64,000 bases of DNA from the NCBI RefSeq assembly GCF_910592395.1, contig NC_088308.1, forward strand, positions 9,687,001 through 9,751,000. Direction: 5' to 3'. Both the position numbers and the translations under genes were made by a program. The stretch comes from Lineus longissimus (lineage: Eukaryota; Nemertea; Pilidiophora; Heteronemertea; Lineidae). Shown piece after piece: positions 11,601 through 22,889 of this stretch (position 1 is the first letter of the stretch; each line of letters opens with the position of its first letter). The notes beneath the pieces are model-generated. The model saw only the letters and a list, made by a program, of their open reading frames with translations. It was not told the origin of the DNA and did not search any database.

Positions 11601-14600
11601 GTGGCATGGGGCTCAGTTATATAGTGAGTTCTAATATAGCGCCTTTCACTATAGCTGTATTTCATGTATCTCTACTGTCTCAAAGCGCTTTATAATTGCA
11701 AAAACTAATACTCAGCCTAACCAGAAACCTTTCTAGGGGACCAAGTGCAGCCATAATCTAGCGCGCACAATGACATTTCATGCCAGTTGAGAGTTACAAA
11801 GTGATACCGTTGTGCCACCGCAATACCACTACTGTAACAAACAAGGTTTTGTCCTACGCTTCTAGTTAACAAATAGGAGAGCGATTGTGCCCGGATATAT
11901 AAATACGCATGCACGCATATTCCATACCCAAGAGGCCGCTTTGAATAGACCGTTTCCGTGTCCGTGGGACTCCATATAAACATGCTTAATAAACACAAGC
12001 AAAATACGAGAGAGGAACGCAAACCCCGTTTATTCAGAAATATGATTTACTTAACTGAACAAGAAATGCCAGAGTCTTGAAAGGTCAATGCCGAGTTTAG
12101 CCGGAAGCTGCACATCGTTACGGGATCAGCCTCCATGTTAACGAACCCGCTAGGCAATTTTCACAAGGTGCGGCCAGTGCTATATAGGTCTACCGCGTTT
12201 CAACCATCAGGTAATGAATCAACGGCCGACCCGCATCACTGAACGCATCATCAATGATGATTAAACCCTCGATCAGTTCAGGAGGTATAGCACTTTTGCT
12301 GTTTTCGGTTTCAGCCACCTAGTGGCAAAATCAGGAATCAAACCGGACCGAACTTTGGTCTTCCAGGTGTCATTACATAGGAAAACATATGTATCAAGCT
12401 TCAAGTCATATAATAAAAATTTACCAATGATCAAGCAGTTTCTGTGTTTTCGATTTTAGCCACCTGATGGCCAAACCTGGATTCGAACCGGACCGAAATT
12501 TTAGTCTGCAAGGTGTCATACGAGCAAAACATACTAGTATAGACATGTACCTCTCTCATATTTATACTTGCTATAGTAAATTAGCTACATGTACTTTGAT
12601 TTTTGTAAATAAAGGAAAAGCATGAAAATCTGTGCATTCTCAATTTTTTAATCGGTCACAAAAGTTGGGCTCTCAGCCTTATTTGATTTTTCAAAAGAAC
12701 TATTTTTGAATCAGCCCATTAATCAGCCCAGAATTCACCCATTTTGTTTGCGGGAAATATTAAGTGTGGTGTTCCAATGAATAATTCAGGCCGCAGAAGC
12801 AATTCGACAAGTTCAACGTCTAATGAATTTGAGCTGATTTGATTACAAAAAGCCCCCAATGACTCACCTTCTGAAACGGTAAATGCCACACTCTTCATTC
12901 CCTTGCAGTTCATCTTCAACTCTTGTGCATCTTCAAGTTCTAGAACGAGAAACATGGCAAGAGAACTTACGGGACGAGACGAATCCTAAAAAGTGATTAA
13001 CATGGCTGGTACATGTACTTCTTTCAACATGATCGGTTCCCTGGCAGGCTTTAACGGAAACGGAATTAAAGGTGGTCGCCCAGATGGCCACATTAAAAAA
13101 CCAAGGGCATGGCGAAAGGTCCCTACCTCTTGAACTGTAGCATCTTTTGAGATACTTGTTTTTACACGGCCAGATCTCCTGGAGAAGCTTGACGATCCCC
13201 ATATCCTTCTCCTCCAGTACTGCCCTGTTGGGCACTTTCGAGCCTAAATTATCATTAAAGAAACTCTGCGTTGCTTCTGCCTGGTGATTGCGAATGGAAA
13301 ATAATAGAAATGTGCATTTATATGAAAAATAGCTATTGAATAATAAAAGGAAGTCGTTAAGATGTTTTTAATTCTTCTTTAAGTTGAAGCTTTCTTGAAG
13401 ACTTTTTGTAGGACTTATCCTTGTTTTCACTATCTGTTGAAGGTTTGTTCCTGGGTCAAGTAAAGCCTGTGGTCTGAACCTAATCTCCGGCGGAAGACAA
13501 AACGAAAGCCTTCTCTGAACACCCAGATTTGTCCGGGGAAAGTGGCGCGTTATATCGGGTTATTCAAGAGAAAAAAACTGTTTCTATTTAAGGTTGTATA
13601 TCTTGGAAATGGATGGGACAAACAGAAAGTATGTACAATGTGTGCACAGTCAGGCTCAGCTAACATAAAAATATTGAGTAGATTTCAGCACGGTGGCTAA
13701 TGTACGTTTTACACACCCATGAGACTTGTAACTGTGTGAGGTCATGCTCAACAGTTTTCCCGTAAAGTGCGTGACGTCAGGGTGTTCTCAATTGCAAATG
13801 ACACCCATTTCAAAATGCGTTTTGAAGGCGCTTTTCAAAGAATGACCAATTGGTGCTGTACATCACGAGAAAGGCCGTGATCTCCTCTTTCTACACGAAC
13901 TCGTCTCATTTATTTAATGAATACAAGTCAGTAATTAGCGCACGATTGGCTCCGAGCACATGAGCCACCTCAAACTAAAAATTTCAAACCAGACATCACT
14001 AAAAACCGTGATTTTATAAAATGTTCTTGTTGGTATATCCAAAAATAAAGTTTTTTTCTCGTGAAGCACCACAGCCAATGCTCGAGAAAAATGCGAAAAA
14101 AATGTAGTTTAGTCTGCTCATTTTCGAAATATTTTAATTTTTCTCCAAAACAGGAAAAACACACAAAACTAGACAGTGCAAAATCTGATCACCCGGCCGA
14201 CACACACACTCCAATGCAGTATTAAACGCCTACGCCGCCATCATTACGATTATGTCTTCATTCATTACACCAATCTATTGAACAGTGCACCTGGTTTCAG
14301 AACCTCTGCATGACATGTCCCAGCTCGTACAGGTGCTAGTTCACTGCTAGATATAAAAGGAAGCAGGAAATCCAACATTTCTTCGGAACTACGGTTAGGG
14401 AATGCAAGGCGGATGAATCCTCGGAAACTCTTTAAAGCCAAAATATCCGTATCAAAATTCACGTTTTCAAGCTAAATTTAGTCACGAGCAGGCATGCAAT
14501 ATTAAGAACTTAATGACCGCACAGTTTTTTACTTCGACTCATTTATTCATGTGGTACATGTATTGTTAAATGAGACGTTAAAAGTTAGCTGCTTGGCGTT

Positions 14601-17600
14601 TTTGGCCCGAAAGAACTTCAAAAATCTAATTAGTTTTCGCTTAAATGACGGCATGATTCTAAAATATCCACAGCAAATAATTTACTACATGTACTCAAAA
14701 ATGTTTCCAGGCTGTGCGGAAGTATGTTTTAACGAAATGTATGGACATCATTATTGGCTGTATGATCTACTATTGGCTTTATAGCAATTGCAACAATAAT
14801 TGATGCGGAAAATATGGGTCATTTTCTAATAATCAAACTATTGACGCGTGCATCATCATTATGTAAAACCTAAAGCGCTCAGAAATAGTAATGACGTAAC
14901 ACCAATGACGGCCAATCATCTATCTGACCAAATCACTAGTCAAATCTCGTATAAAACATTCAAACAGATGTGGTGTGATATTCTTGTAGCTAATTAATGT
15001 CGATGTTGTTGTTGTTGTTTTTTTGTGGTCTGGGGCTTTTTATCCAAAATGAATTATTTACCTATTTTCAAGGAAAAATAATCATTAACTTATACTGAAA
15101 TGTCAAGGAGTCGAACAAATGTCATGACTGTTTAACAGTTTCAATAGCCATTGTGCGTAGACATGCGTAGATATATTTGCCACTCTTTGTTTCTACACCT
15201 TATGGATAAAGGAACCTTACAGTTCTGAATTACCCAACACAATATGAATCAAACTTGGCTTCGTTCGGCGATTTCCGTCGGTCGTATTTCGTATAGAATG
15301 TGTATACACTCAGTACGACCAGTCAGACAAAGATCCAAGAAAGACGTGTTTCCCAAAAATTAACGCCCGGTGATTCGAGCATAGGCATACCGCTTTATCT
15401 GGGATCAACCCGCGCCATGTCTAAAAATAGGCTTTCGCAAAAAGCGCACATCTACACGTCATGTCCATGTTGATTTCAACAATGAGTTCCCAATTCGAGC
15501 GTGTAGTCCCCCATATTGGCGACAACTCGCTGCTTTAAGCCTGCAGGACACTAGCCGCCAACTTTGGCAACAAGAAGCGTTTGGCTGACGCCTCTCGACG
15601 CCAAAGTTGGCGGCCAATGGATCCCGGTCAGAGCACACCTGCCCAGAATTGGCGTCCAGTAGCGTCTTTTCCGCCACTTTAGGCTGCCCTTTTGAAATCA
15701 TGTGACATCAAGACGCAAGCTGATTGGCCATAGCCTCGCCGCCGACGCCAAGTCAGGCGGCCATCCGTAGCACACCTGGCTTCTTCTTGCGTTCAAGCAC
15801 GGTGACACGCGTCAATAATCAAATATGTTAGATATTTTGCGTTTAGTTGCGGCAAGTGGCGTCAAGTCGCGTTCGCCGACGCCGTACGTAGCAGACTAGG
15901 GATTTTTCAGGCGTTCAGGACTCTTGCGGCAAAAAATGCCGGTGAACGCCGAAGTTGGCGGCTAGTGTGCTGCAAGCTTTACTGCTCACCCAATATTCTC
16001 CGCTGTTGGTCATGGCGTATGTCGAGTTCCACTCTCCACTGGCCTTGGCTGCCGCATATAACGCATCCAGTCGCTCATCGAAGTCAGGAATGGCATAACG
16101 GGCGCCATGTTGAGCTACCCCGTGGGCTAACTCGTGAAGAGGAATGTCCTGAGTTTGGTACCTTTGCAAGTAACAATGCGAATCATCAAACGGATTTACA
16201 AATTAATACTGGCCAAATGTCTTGAAAATTAGTCCTCGACTTAAAAAAAATCTGAAATATTAGTTTATCACGTGCTAGAAGAGGAAAAAACGCGAGGGAC
16301 CATAATCGCTGTTTGCATGAGTGTTCGCTTTTATCTCGATCTGTTTGATGCCTAGTGCAAATCAAGTTTATTTGTTTACTGTTCGTCTAACACTGGCTTT
16401 TTCATGGCCACGCCCAGTAGCAGTATACAATCACTGAGCGTGGAAAGGAAGGAGATGGGGTTTCCGGCCCGCTTTTAGGAAAAATATCTGAAATTGACGT
16501 AGGTCACACAGCTCACCTGTCTGCCTTCAAGCATACAGTATTTTCCTCACCCCCAGTAACGATTGGCCAAGCGAGTGTTGGCCCAAGGCCTCGGGCTCTC
16601 CCATCCCAGTAACTATGGGGTGTCAGGTGTTTATGTTCTGGGATGTCTGAGGTCATTTCATTATGAGCCATGAGACCGAATCGAGTATACTTCTTATAGA
16701 ACATCTCTCGGACATCGGGTCTATCGGCAAACAAGAATCGAACCAGGTAGCACGCCCGACGTAACGCAGAATCGGTCACATTTTCAGACCCTGAAAAAAA
16801 GATAATTAATGGATATTTTTCAAGTCTTTAATGAACTTTATATAAGTTATTTTTCAAATACATGCATCTGTCACACCGAGAACTGACCCCGAAGGAACAG
16901 TTTGCTGATGCCCCTAACGAATTAGGCTTTAGGGGAACTCTCGTGAATATGCACCGAATGTTCCTTTCGAAAGGTAGCCCCATGAAACGTCAAATGAACA
17001 AGGAGCCCCTAGCAAGTGAATGATCACCACGGCCCGGTAAATCAAAATAAGTTAATCACCGTGACTAAGGAGCAGCTCCAGTTACTAGAAAAAGCAACAG
17101 AACGCTCCGCCGCATTGATCATGTTGATAAAAAGAACGGAGCGTGTATTGAGAATTACGGCGGGAGATACGGTCTGTTTTGTATGCAATAGTCTGAAATG
17201 CACTGGTTTCAATTTTTATGCTTGGTGAATTTGGATCTATGTCATTGGAGAGTAACCTTACCAATGATAGGGATTCCATACGCGTGGGTATATTTCTGGT
17301 AGAAGACATCAAGACCGTTTGGAAACATTATCTCAGGGTTCCGGAGATCTTCTGGGACCGCGGTGACAGTGGTGCAGGCATGCGTCTCCGAGGCATGGCC
17401 GGGCCGGGCAAAAGTAGTCACGGATCTCTTGCTCAAAGGCCTTTCACCGGCATCGTCTGTTAGAATCAGTGGTATTTCTACAACGACATGAGGGAAGGGT
17501 GTGGTGTGATGTGATGTGTCCGTCGCAGGCAAAGGGACTTTATCGTCTTCGTCAAGGAAAAATACCTAACTGAAAGGCCACGATGGGGAGGCACAGGCTG

Positions 17601-20600
17601 AACCTACACAGACGGAGGCTCATCCATGGCTTGGTGTACCTTCAAACTTTAAGAATATCGGTGGGTGCTAACCCCATGCAGTAAACCTTTATATCAAGTT
17701 AATAATTTCAGTCCATTCGCAAACGCCATGTCCGCAACGTTTTGGGCTCTGGAGGGTGAGCAACTAGTCGGATTTCTTAAGGTTAGGTTTTTATTGATGC
17801 TTGGCTCAATACCAAACAGGATTCTACTCGTTCAGCATTCTCAGTGCAGACTGAAATTTAAAAAATGTCTTCACTGAAGTCCGATGGTCATTTGAAAGGT
17901 ATGCTGCGCATTCCATATTTTGTTTCTGAATATTCCTCATTTTTTATTGTTGGGACATGAGTAGATGGGCAAAAAAAGTTATAGCCCGAACATTTAATCG
18001 AGAGTGGGTGAGAAACAGACCGTTACAGTGCGGGAAAATGTCCAAATTCAATGCGCTACGTCAACGTACACAGATGCATACAAAGAAATATCTCGTGAAT
18101 ATGGTTACTAAAATGAAATGATCCCGTTTGGTTTTAAGGACAAGACCAATAACCAACCAAATTTCATACGAATAGACTACATGTAGAAGCCATGGAACGA
18201 GACTCACAAAAATGACAGTTCTGTCGAGAAATGGCGCCATGTTGCTCCCCGAGTGTGTTGACTAAACCATTTCAAACATATACATGTACTGTGTGTACAA
18301 AGATACGTCGTTATCAATCAGAACACTTTTTTGTCAATTTCGCTACTAATTTTTAGTATAAAATCAAGATGACTGGATTAGTATTCAGTGTTACGCTGGT
18401 ATAAACAACCGCAGTCTTTCATTTGCAAATGCGATTCAGATTGAATTTACCTGGAATTTTGCCACTGAATTCGTCGAGTTCTCGGCGATCATCATCATCC
18501 CCTCGTTCATTGCGCTGTAGGCCTGAAATGAATATAGAGTGGGAACAGCGCAGCGATCTGTCCCTGACCTTCAGAGAGGCAAACACGGCCGTGAATCAGG
18601 ATGGACGAACACCAGTAATATGACACTGACACCAGCTACTATACAGACCGTCAAGTATAGGCAGGATGTCATCTTAGTTCAAAGTCCGCACCGGCCGCAT
18701 AAGAGACTACAACACCGGCTACAGCATTAACCAGCTGTTTAATAAGTCCCGAATGGGAAAGATAATGCACAAAATTGATTGAATTGATGGTTGACCTAAA
18801 GGCATAATCATTTTGGCTAGTGCTTGAAATCTAAAAGCAATTAGAATTTGTTTAAAACGAAGTGTCTGCCAATTTCAAGGGGGTGTCTGTTCTTTGTTTC
18901 CCAGAGAACAGCCTTCCAGGTTGCAACTGGGCATTTACGATCATTTTGAAGATTTTAGATTTCAAGTTCTAGCCAAAACGGTGGTACCTTTCTCAACCCT
19001 TAATCAATCAGGCCGGTATCGGATTCACTTTGTACTGTACGATAGTCGAGTATATTGGGGCAGCTCAAAAAACAACACAAACGTAGAAATTCCCTTTATT
19101 ATAGAGATTTACTGAAAATACAAATAAAGACAAGTAATTACAAGTACAACATCAACATGTGAAATAATAGCCAACAAGTACAGAAATAATAGCCAACAAG
19201 TACAGAAAATAAACATTAGAAAGACCAAAGACCAGAGAAAAGAAAAAGACCTAACGTATCCTATACGTTTTTTCAATAAATTCCCCCACCACATCTAAAG
19301 TGCATTATTGTTTGTGAACAAACCAGGTGGCAAAAAGCCAGAGCTGGGAATTCCCAAAGATTTGCATGATAATGAGGGAAATCCCAAGGAAAACCCCCAT
19401 GTAAATTAACATATAAAGGGACCACATGCTCTGCAGGGCTGCCTGAGAACATGGGCACTGGAAAGGGGTTTAGGGCTGCACAGAGACGCTTACTGGACTT
19501 TGCGCAATATTTCGCCAAAAGTATTCTACGCAACGGTCCCCAGGTGACTTTTCCTATTCATAATACACAGCCTGTCCATCCTAGATCGTGGTTACATGGG
19601 GAGTAATCGTTGTAAAATTAGGCCAAACGCAAAGACAGTTAACGTGGGTACCACTATGTTCCACGATGCGAACAAGCCGTGTAAGTCATTATCAGCATTT
19701 TTTTCATTGAACATTTGCGGGTACAGCGTCACAGGGAGCAGCATTGAACGGTAAACAGGTTCACATCATATTCAGACAGCGGCTTGTAACGGCCATACAG
19801 GAAACGATTCGTATCAACAAAACTACGGGCCGTATCGTCTGTTTCATGTTTTTTTTACATTACGCCCCCTGGTGCCAAACAAAGAATAATTTTGAAACGA
19901 AATTTGGTGTGAATTTGTAAACAAAGTTTTAAGTCCAGACCTCAAGCGGTTACGGGTACACACTACATTTATTATCAAATTGCTAATGCATTAAAAAGTT
20001 GAATTGGTCAAGTTTAGCGCCCCATAGATTTTTCCCAGACGTGCTGATGAAAATCAATTCCCGGCAGATAATACAGCCCGGGGTTAGATCTTCAAACCAT
20101 AGAAATTTTGTTGTGGACTGACCGTGATAATTACCGGGTTGGGGGTCTGAAGTTTTGGGGGTCATTTTCGACCATTTGTGACCGGTGAATCGACTTTTCA
20201 GCCAACGAGGGGTTAATTTGGCCATTGGGACCACAAAACTTAGGCTCCTAAACTGAAACGTCGTCATCGTTTTCTTCTAATGGAAAGGAAATTCATGATT
20301 TTGATTTTTAAAAACACGTATTCATAATGGAAAACACATCCATTCTGGTGACTGACACCATGTATCGAACTTGACGTACCGGGGTAAAATATAATGGTCG
20401 CTCCCCCATTTCGCTCGTTTCGTTTCGTTGCGCAAAGTCCAGCAAGCCGCACAAAGAGGCACAAGAATCCTTCCTGCAGACCGTTCATACATAAATCATA
20501 TTAAAAGAAGGGTTCTATACATATTATTTAAGCTTATCAAACGATTTGTGTGCTGATAAGGGGAGCTACCCCAAGGAAAATCATAACTTGAAACTGGTAA

Positions 20601-21031
20601 AACTAGAAATGAATGAGTAAGAAAAAAGCAAAATGGTGGAGATCTAAAAAGGAGGCTAAAAAGGGTCCACCAGAGCAAATGGGTTCACACAAGTAACAAA
20701 CAGGGCTCATTAAAAGGGTTTACAAGGCGGGAAATTTAAACTCCAGAGAAACAAGGAAAATGGCCACAACAGAGTAGTTTTATCCCTCCGACATTATATA
20801 TTGCACCTAATCATTGAGTGCAGCTAAGATGCGGATTTTGACACTTGCGGAAGCGACTCTTCATCCTGTGCATAAACATCCAACATGTCCAAGTTTCAAG
20901 AATGACCGGTTGTCTTGTGCCCAAGTAGGCATTAACGACAATATTGTGTAATTCATGTATCATAACTCACCTTCGGCACAGAGAAAGGCAATCACCAGCA
21001 AAAGCAACTTGACAAGGACTAGCGAGGTCAT
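8530..21031 (-). CDS. Secreted HExxH metallopeptidase-like protein with two ShKT domains (complete, 10 exons)
   Basis: Exons on the minus strand: 20971-21031, 18451-18522, 17262-17477, 16517-16790, 15990-16161, 13127-13280, 12868-12939, 11309-11446, 10015-10161, 8530-8690. All nine introns are GT-AG, phases run 1,1,1,2,0,1,1,1,1, and the spliced frame is open for 488 codons. Residues 1-20 form a signal peptide. The peptidase-like domain spans roughly residues 100-315 with HELAH at 217-221 and Glu263 and Glu267 (EYWAE), candidates for the third zinc ligand. Two ShKT domains follow (Cys342-Cys376 and Cys401-Cys431), then a Cys-rich tail. From memory the domain resembles secreted invertebrate and fungal proteins of gluzincin type, with HExxH-to-Glu spacing like the lethal-factor clan; that clan placement is inference. 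Substrate is unknown. A second copy begins at 57,859. Confidence 0.88.
10015..10161 (-). CDS. Exon 9 of metallopeptidase-like gene: second ShKT-like domain
   Basis: Phase 1-1 exon with a basic lead-in followed by a six-cysteine pattern (Cys401, 408, 413, 424, 428, 431) ending in the CRKTCTKC signature typical of ShKT domains. It carries two potential N-glycosylation sites (NIT). Copy B (59355-59501) differs at three residues, all by replacement changes. Confidence 0.85.
11309..11446 (-). CDS. Exon 8 of metallopeptidase-like gene: first ShKT domain
   Basis: A symmetrical phase 1-1 exon that encodes one complete six-cysteine ShKT domain (Cys342, 349, 358, 369, 373, 376). ShKT domains are disulfide-rich modules common as C-terminal extensions of secreted animal metallopeptidases. 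The copy B counterpart (60660-60797) differs at five residues, all before the fourth cysteine, with no silent change. Cysteines are unchanged. Confidence 0.88.
12300..12543. repeat. Diverged tandem repeat in intron 7
   Basis: Two copies about 147 bp apart share a core of AGCCACCTRRTGGC, then AATCRAACCGGACCGAA and CAGGTGTCAT. The second copy contains GGATTCGAACC, the reverse complement of a pol III B box. No convincing A box was found, so a tRNA-derived SINE is only a possibility. Both units are present in copy B (about 61,650-61,890). Confidence 0.45.
13281..15989 (-). other. Intron 5 of metallopeptidase-like gene
   Basis: The largest intron at 2.7 kb, between the HELAH exon and exon 6. It carries a candidate inverted-repeat MITE next to the donor (15,547-15,974). 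The rest is AT-rich with no recognised element. The copy A/B comparison ends inside it, because the window stops at the position matching about 14,640. Confidence 0.6.
15547..15974. mobile_element. Candidate MITE with inverted ends (CACTAGCCGCCAACTT)
   Basis: The left end CACTAGCCGCCAACTTTGGC recurs inverted at the right as GCCGAAGTTGGCGGCTAGTGTG. TGCA lies just outside both ends and may be a short target duplication, though this is uncertain. A further inverted pair of GCCGCCAACTTTGGC (15,552-15,566 and 15,601-15,615) sits near the left end. The interior is GC-rich with repeated GACGCCAA-like motifs and no ORF. Confidence 0.5.
15990..16161 (-). CDS. Exon 5 of metallopeptidase-like gene: catalytic HELAH exon
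   Basis: This exon encodes the putative zinc site HELAH (residues 217-221 of the spliced protein), then a conserved-looking stretch ending in EYW at the splice donor. The acceptor follows CAAAG at 16,162 and the donor GTGAGC lies at 15,989. Entry phase 2 and exit phase 0 match exons 4 and 6. A candidate inverted-repeat MITE ends only about 15 bp inside the following intron. Confidence 0.85.
18523..20970 (-). other. Intron 1 of metallopeptidase-like gene
   Basis: This 2.4 kb intron separates the signal-peptide exon from exon 2. It contains a short direct tandem repeat of about 22 bp (GAAATAATAGCCAACAAGTA unit, 19,160-19,205). Short ORFs on either strand here have no recognisable similarity, and I see no transposon with clear ends. 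Confidence 0.6.
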
Positions 21032-21078
21032 CCTCACGAGCTCCAAGAACAGAGTGACGAATACTCAAGTTTCTATGG

Positions 21079-21091
21079 ATTATATTTTAAT
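21079..21091 (-). promoter_or_regulatory. TATA-like element upstream of metallopeptidase-like gene
   Basis: On the minus strand TTAAAATATAATCC lies about 50 bp upstream of the start codon at 21,031. That suits a TATA box with a 5' leader of about 20-30 bases. No transcript evidence is available. Confidence 0.4.
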
Positions 21092-21630
21092 TAGATTTGC
21101 GCCCCCCTCGTCTTGTTAAAATTAACAAAATAATCATCTTCTTTTTATTAAAAACTATGAGTAAAATTTGCTGTCTATCTATATTTAAAGGACCATTGGT
21201 ATTATTAAGGACAATAACCCAGCTGTCGGCTGCCAAGGTTACCCCCTACATGTATTCTACATAAGTAGTATCCATCAACAAATGCAAAAAAGGAAAAATT
21301 CAAAATCTGACTGAATTATCATGCTTTTCCGATGTTGACTCCAATTTGACCTGAGTTAGCTCTCCATGCGTCGACCCTTTCCATGTGGAACGATGCACTA
21401 GAAGGCGTTTCCTGGAGTTAGGATCTAGGCCCTGTGACGTCTTGGTGCTGATATCGATTTTTCCGGCGTCACGCTGATGGCGCTTGATTAAAGAGGTTGA
21501 ATAGCACCTCCAGAAGCAAGCAACAGCGCCACCCGCAGCAGAAATAAACACTGCTTAGTGACGTCATGGTTTCCATATACGGCATCTCATTTGCATATTT
21601 TTACAACCTTATTTACTACGAGTTATAAAT

Positions 21631-22311
21631 ATGCCAGTAGCACGTGTATCATGCCGGGCGGCGCTGTCAGGTGTTTCCACTATGGGTTACATAATCGGCT
21701 ACAAAGAGGCCAGTGTTCTAGTAAATGAAGTTAGCAATGATAGCGAAAGAATGTTAGTGTATGTTACGCAGTCAATAGCGATAGTAGTGAGTTGGAGAGA
21801 GGAGAAAATGGAAAATGGAGAGAATAGTAGTATGGATTTCGAGTCGCCGGTGGATTCTGCCAGTGGGCCGGTGGAGAGCGAGGCCCCTGATCCGAACAGT
21901 ACAGAAGAAATGGAGCAGCATATTATCCAAGACTTGTTTGACAACCATGACGGCTCAAGATATTTGCCAGAATTGCGGGCAATGAACATGAGTGAAGAGG
22001 AGATGGGGCCATTCCAGCCAAGTGACCTAGCTGTCACTGCTCATGGCGAATGTCGGAGCCTGTAGAGACGCTGGTCTCGTCAGTACGCCAACGGCATTGA
22101 GGTGTTCCCCAAGGTGGTGCAGACGCCAAGACGTGAGACTAACACCGGCGCGGTGATAGCTGTAGCAGATGGAGCCACGCCACTAACATTTTTCAAGCAT
22201 CCGAATGGTACCTTACAGATCCGCAAGGGGCGCGTTACCGAAAATGTTGCAAAAGTCAATAACGTGATCGTAAATATTGTCATATTTTTCAAGATGAGAG
22301 AATGTAAATGA
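21631..22311 (+). pseudogene. Unidentified acidic protein ORF with one in-frame TAG
   Basis: 144 codons from 21,631 (or from the internal ATG at 21,808) run to TAG at 22,063-22,065. The same frame then continues open for about 80 codons to 22,311. The first part is acidic (SMDFESPVDSASG, EEMEQHIIQDLF); the part after the stop reads YANGIEVFPK...VIAVADGATPL and looks coding. Possible explanations are a nonsense mutation, a sequencing error, stop readthrough, or chance. TTATAAAT lies just upstream at 21,623. I do not recognise the family. Confidence 0.4.
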
Positions 22312-22511
22312 TACGCAAACGGTAAACCAATGAAAGGCCAGTATCTATTGAACCTTACAAGTAATTTGGGGGCCTTGAAACTCCTTATATTTATCAATGA
22401 AACCTTATTCCCGCCTAAGGTTTTGACCGGGCCGTCCAAAACTCCCCATTTTTTGGCGGGCCCTTCCCTTTAATGCCCCGCAACTGCGACAGTAAATGAC
22501 GCTGCGTCTTA

Positions 22512-22885
22512 TGCAAGTATCAATTCGTTTCTTGTACCCCCCCCCCCTCCTCAAGGGTAGTTAAGCTATCACCACTAATCTTTGCCGATGCTTGAGTAGT
22601 ATTTATTTTTCCTTTAGTGAAAATTTGGCGAAGCTGGAAAGAATAAGGATGCTAATGTGTCGATGTCTTGTCGAACATACAGCCTTACCCAGTAAAATTA
22701 GTCCGGTTACTTTATATGATGGTGACAACTGATATATTGTTGATGGTGATGTCTTGACGAAAGAAAAAGTAGCATTGGTGAAAAAAGGATGATGCTTGAG
22801 CCTTAAGATGTCGTTATAGGGTGATAAGGTGTCGTACCCTTGAGGAGGGGGGGGGGGGGGTACAAGACACGAATTGATACTTGCA
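22512..22885. mobile_element. 374 bp MITE, Harbinger-type TTA target site
   Basis: About 48 bp of near-perfect terminal inverted repeat begins TGCAAGTATCAATTCGT and includes a C11-13 run with CTCCTCAAGGGTA. TTA flanks both sides (22,509-22,511 and 22,886-22,888). No coding capacity. Confidence 0.8.
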
Positions 22886-22889
22886 TTAA

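Larger units (their letters stand above)
1..14640. repeat. Segmental tandem duplication, copy A (left edge outside window)
   Basis: This stretch is repeated in the same orientation from 44,957 to the window end. Position 1 pairs with 44,957, 3,126 with 48,082, 8,530 with 57,859 and 14,281 with 63,641. Sampled stretches differ by only a few percent and the same nested transposons occur at the same points in both copies. Copy A has a 2.1 kb transposon (5,210-7,300) that B lacks, and has lost about 150 bp near 7,990. The copy holds the 3' half of a metallopeptidase-like gene and a large inverted-repeat element. The outer breakpoint is not visible because homology runs to the window edge. Confidence 0.95.

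Noticed and set aside
12300-12543. tRNA gene on minus strand from GGTTCGAATCC
   Set aside because: No A box at proper spacing and no cloverleaf; treated as a diverged tandem repeat.
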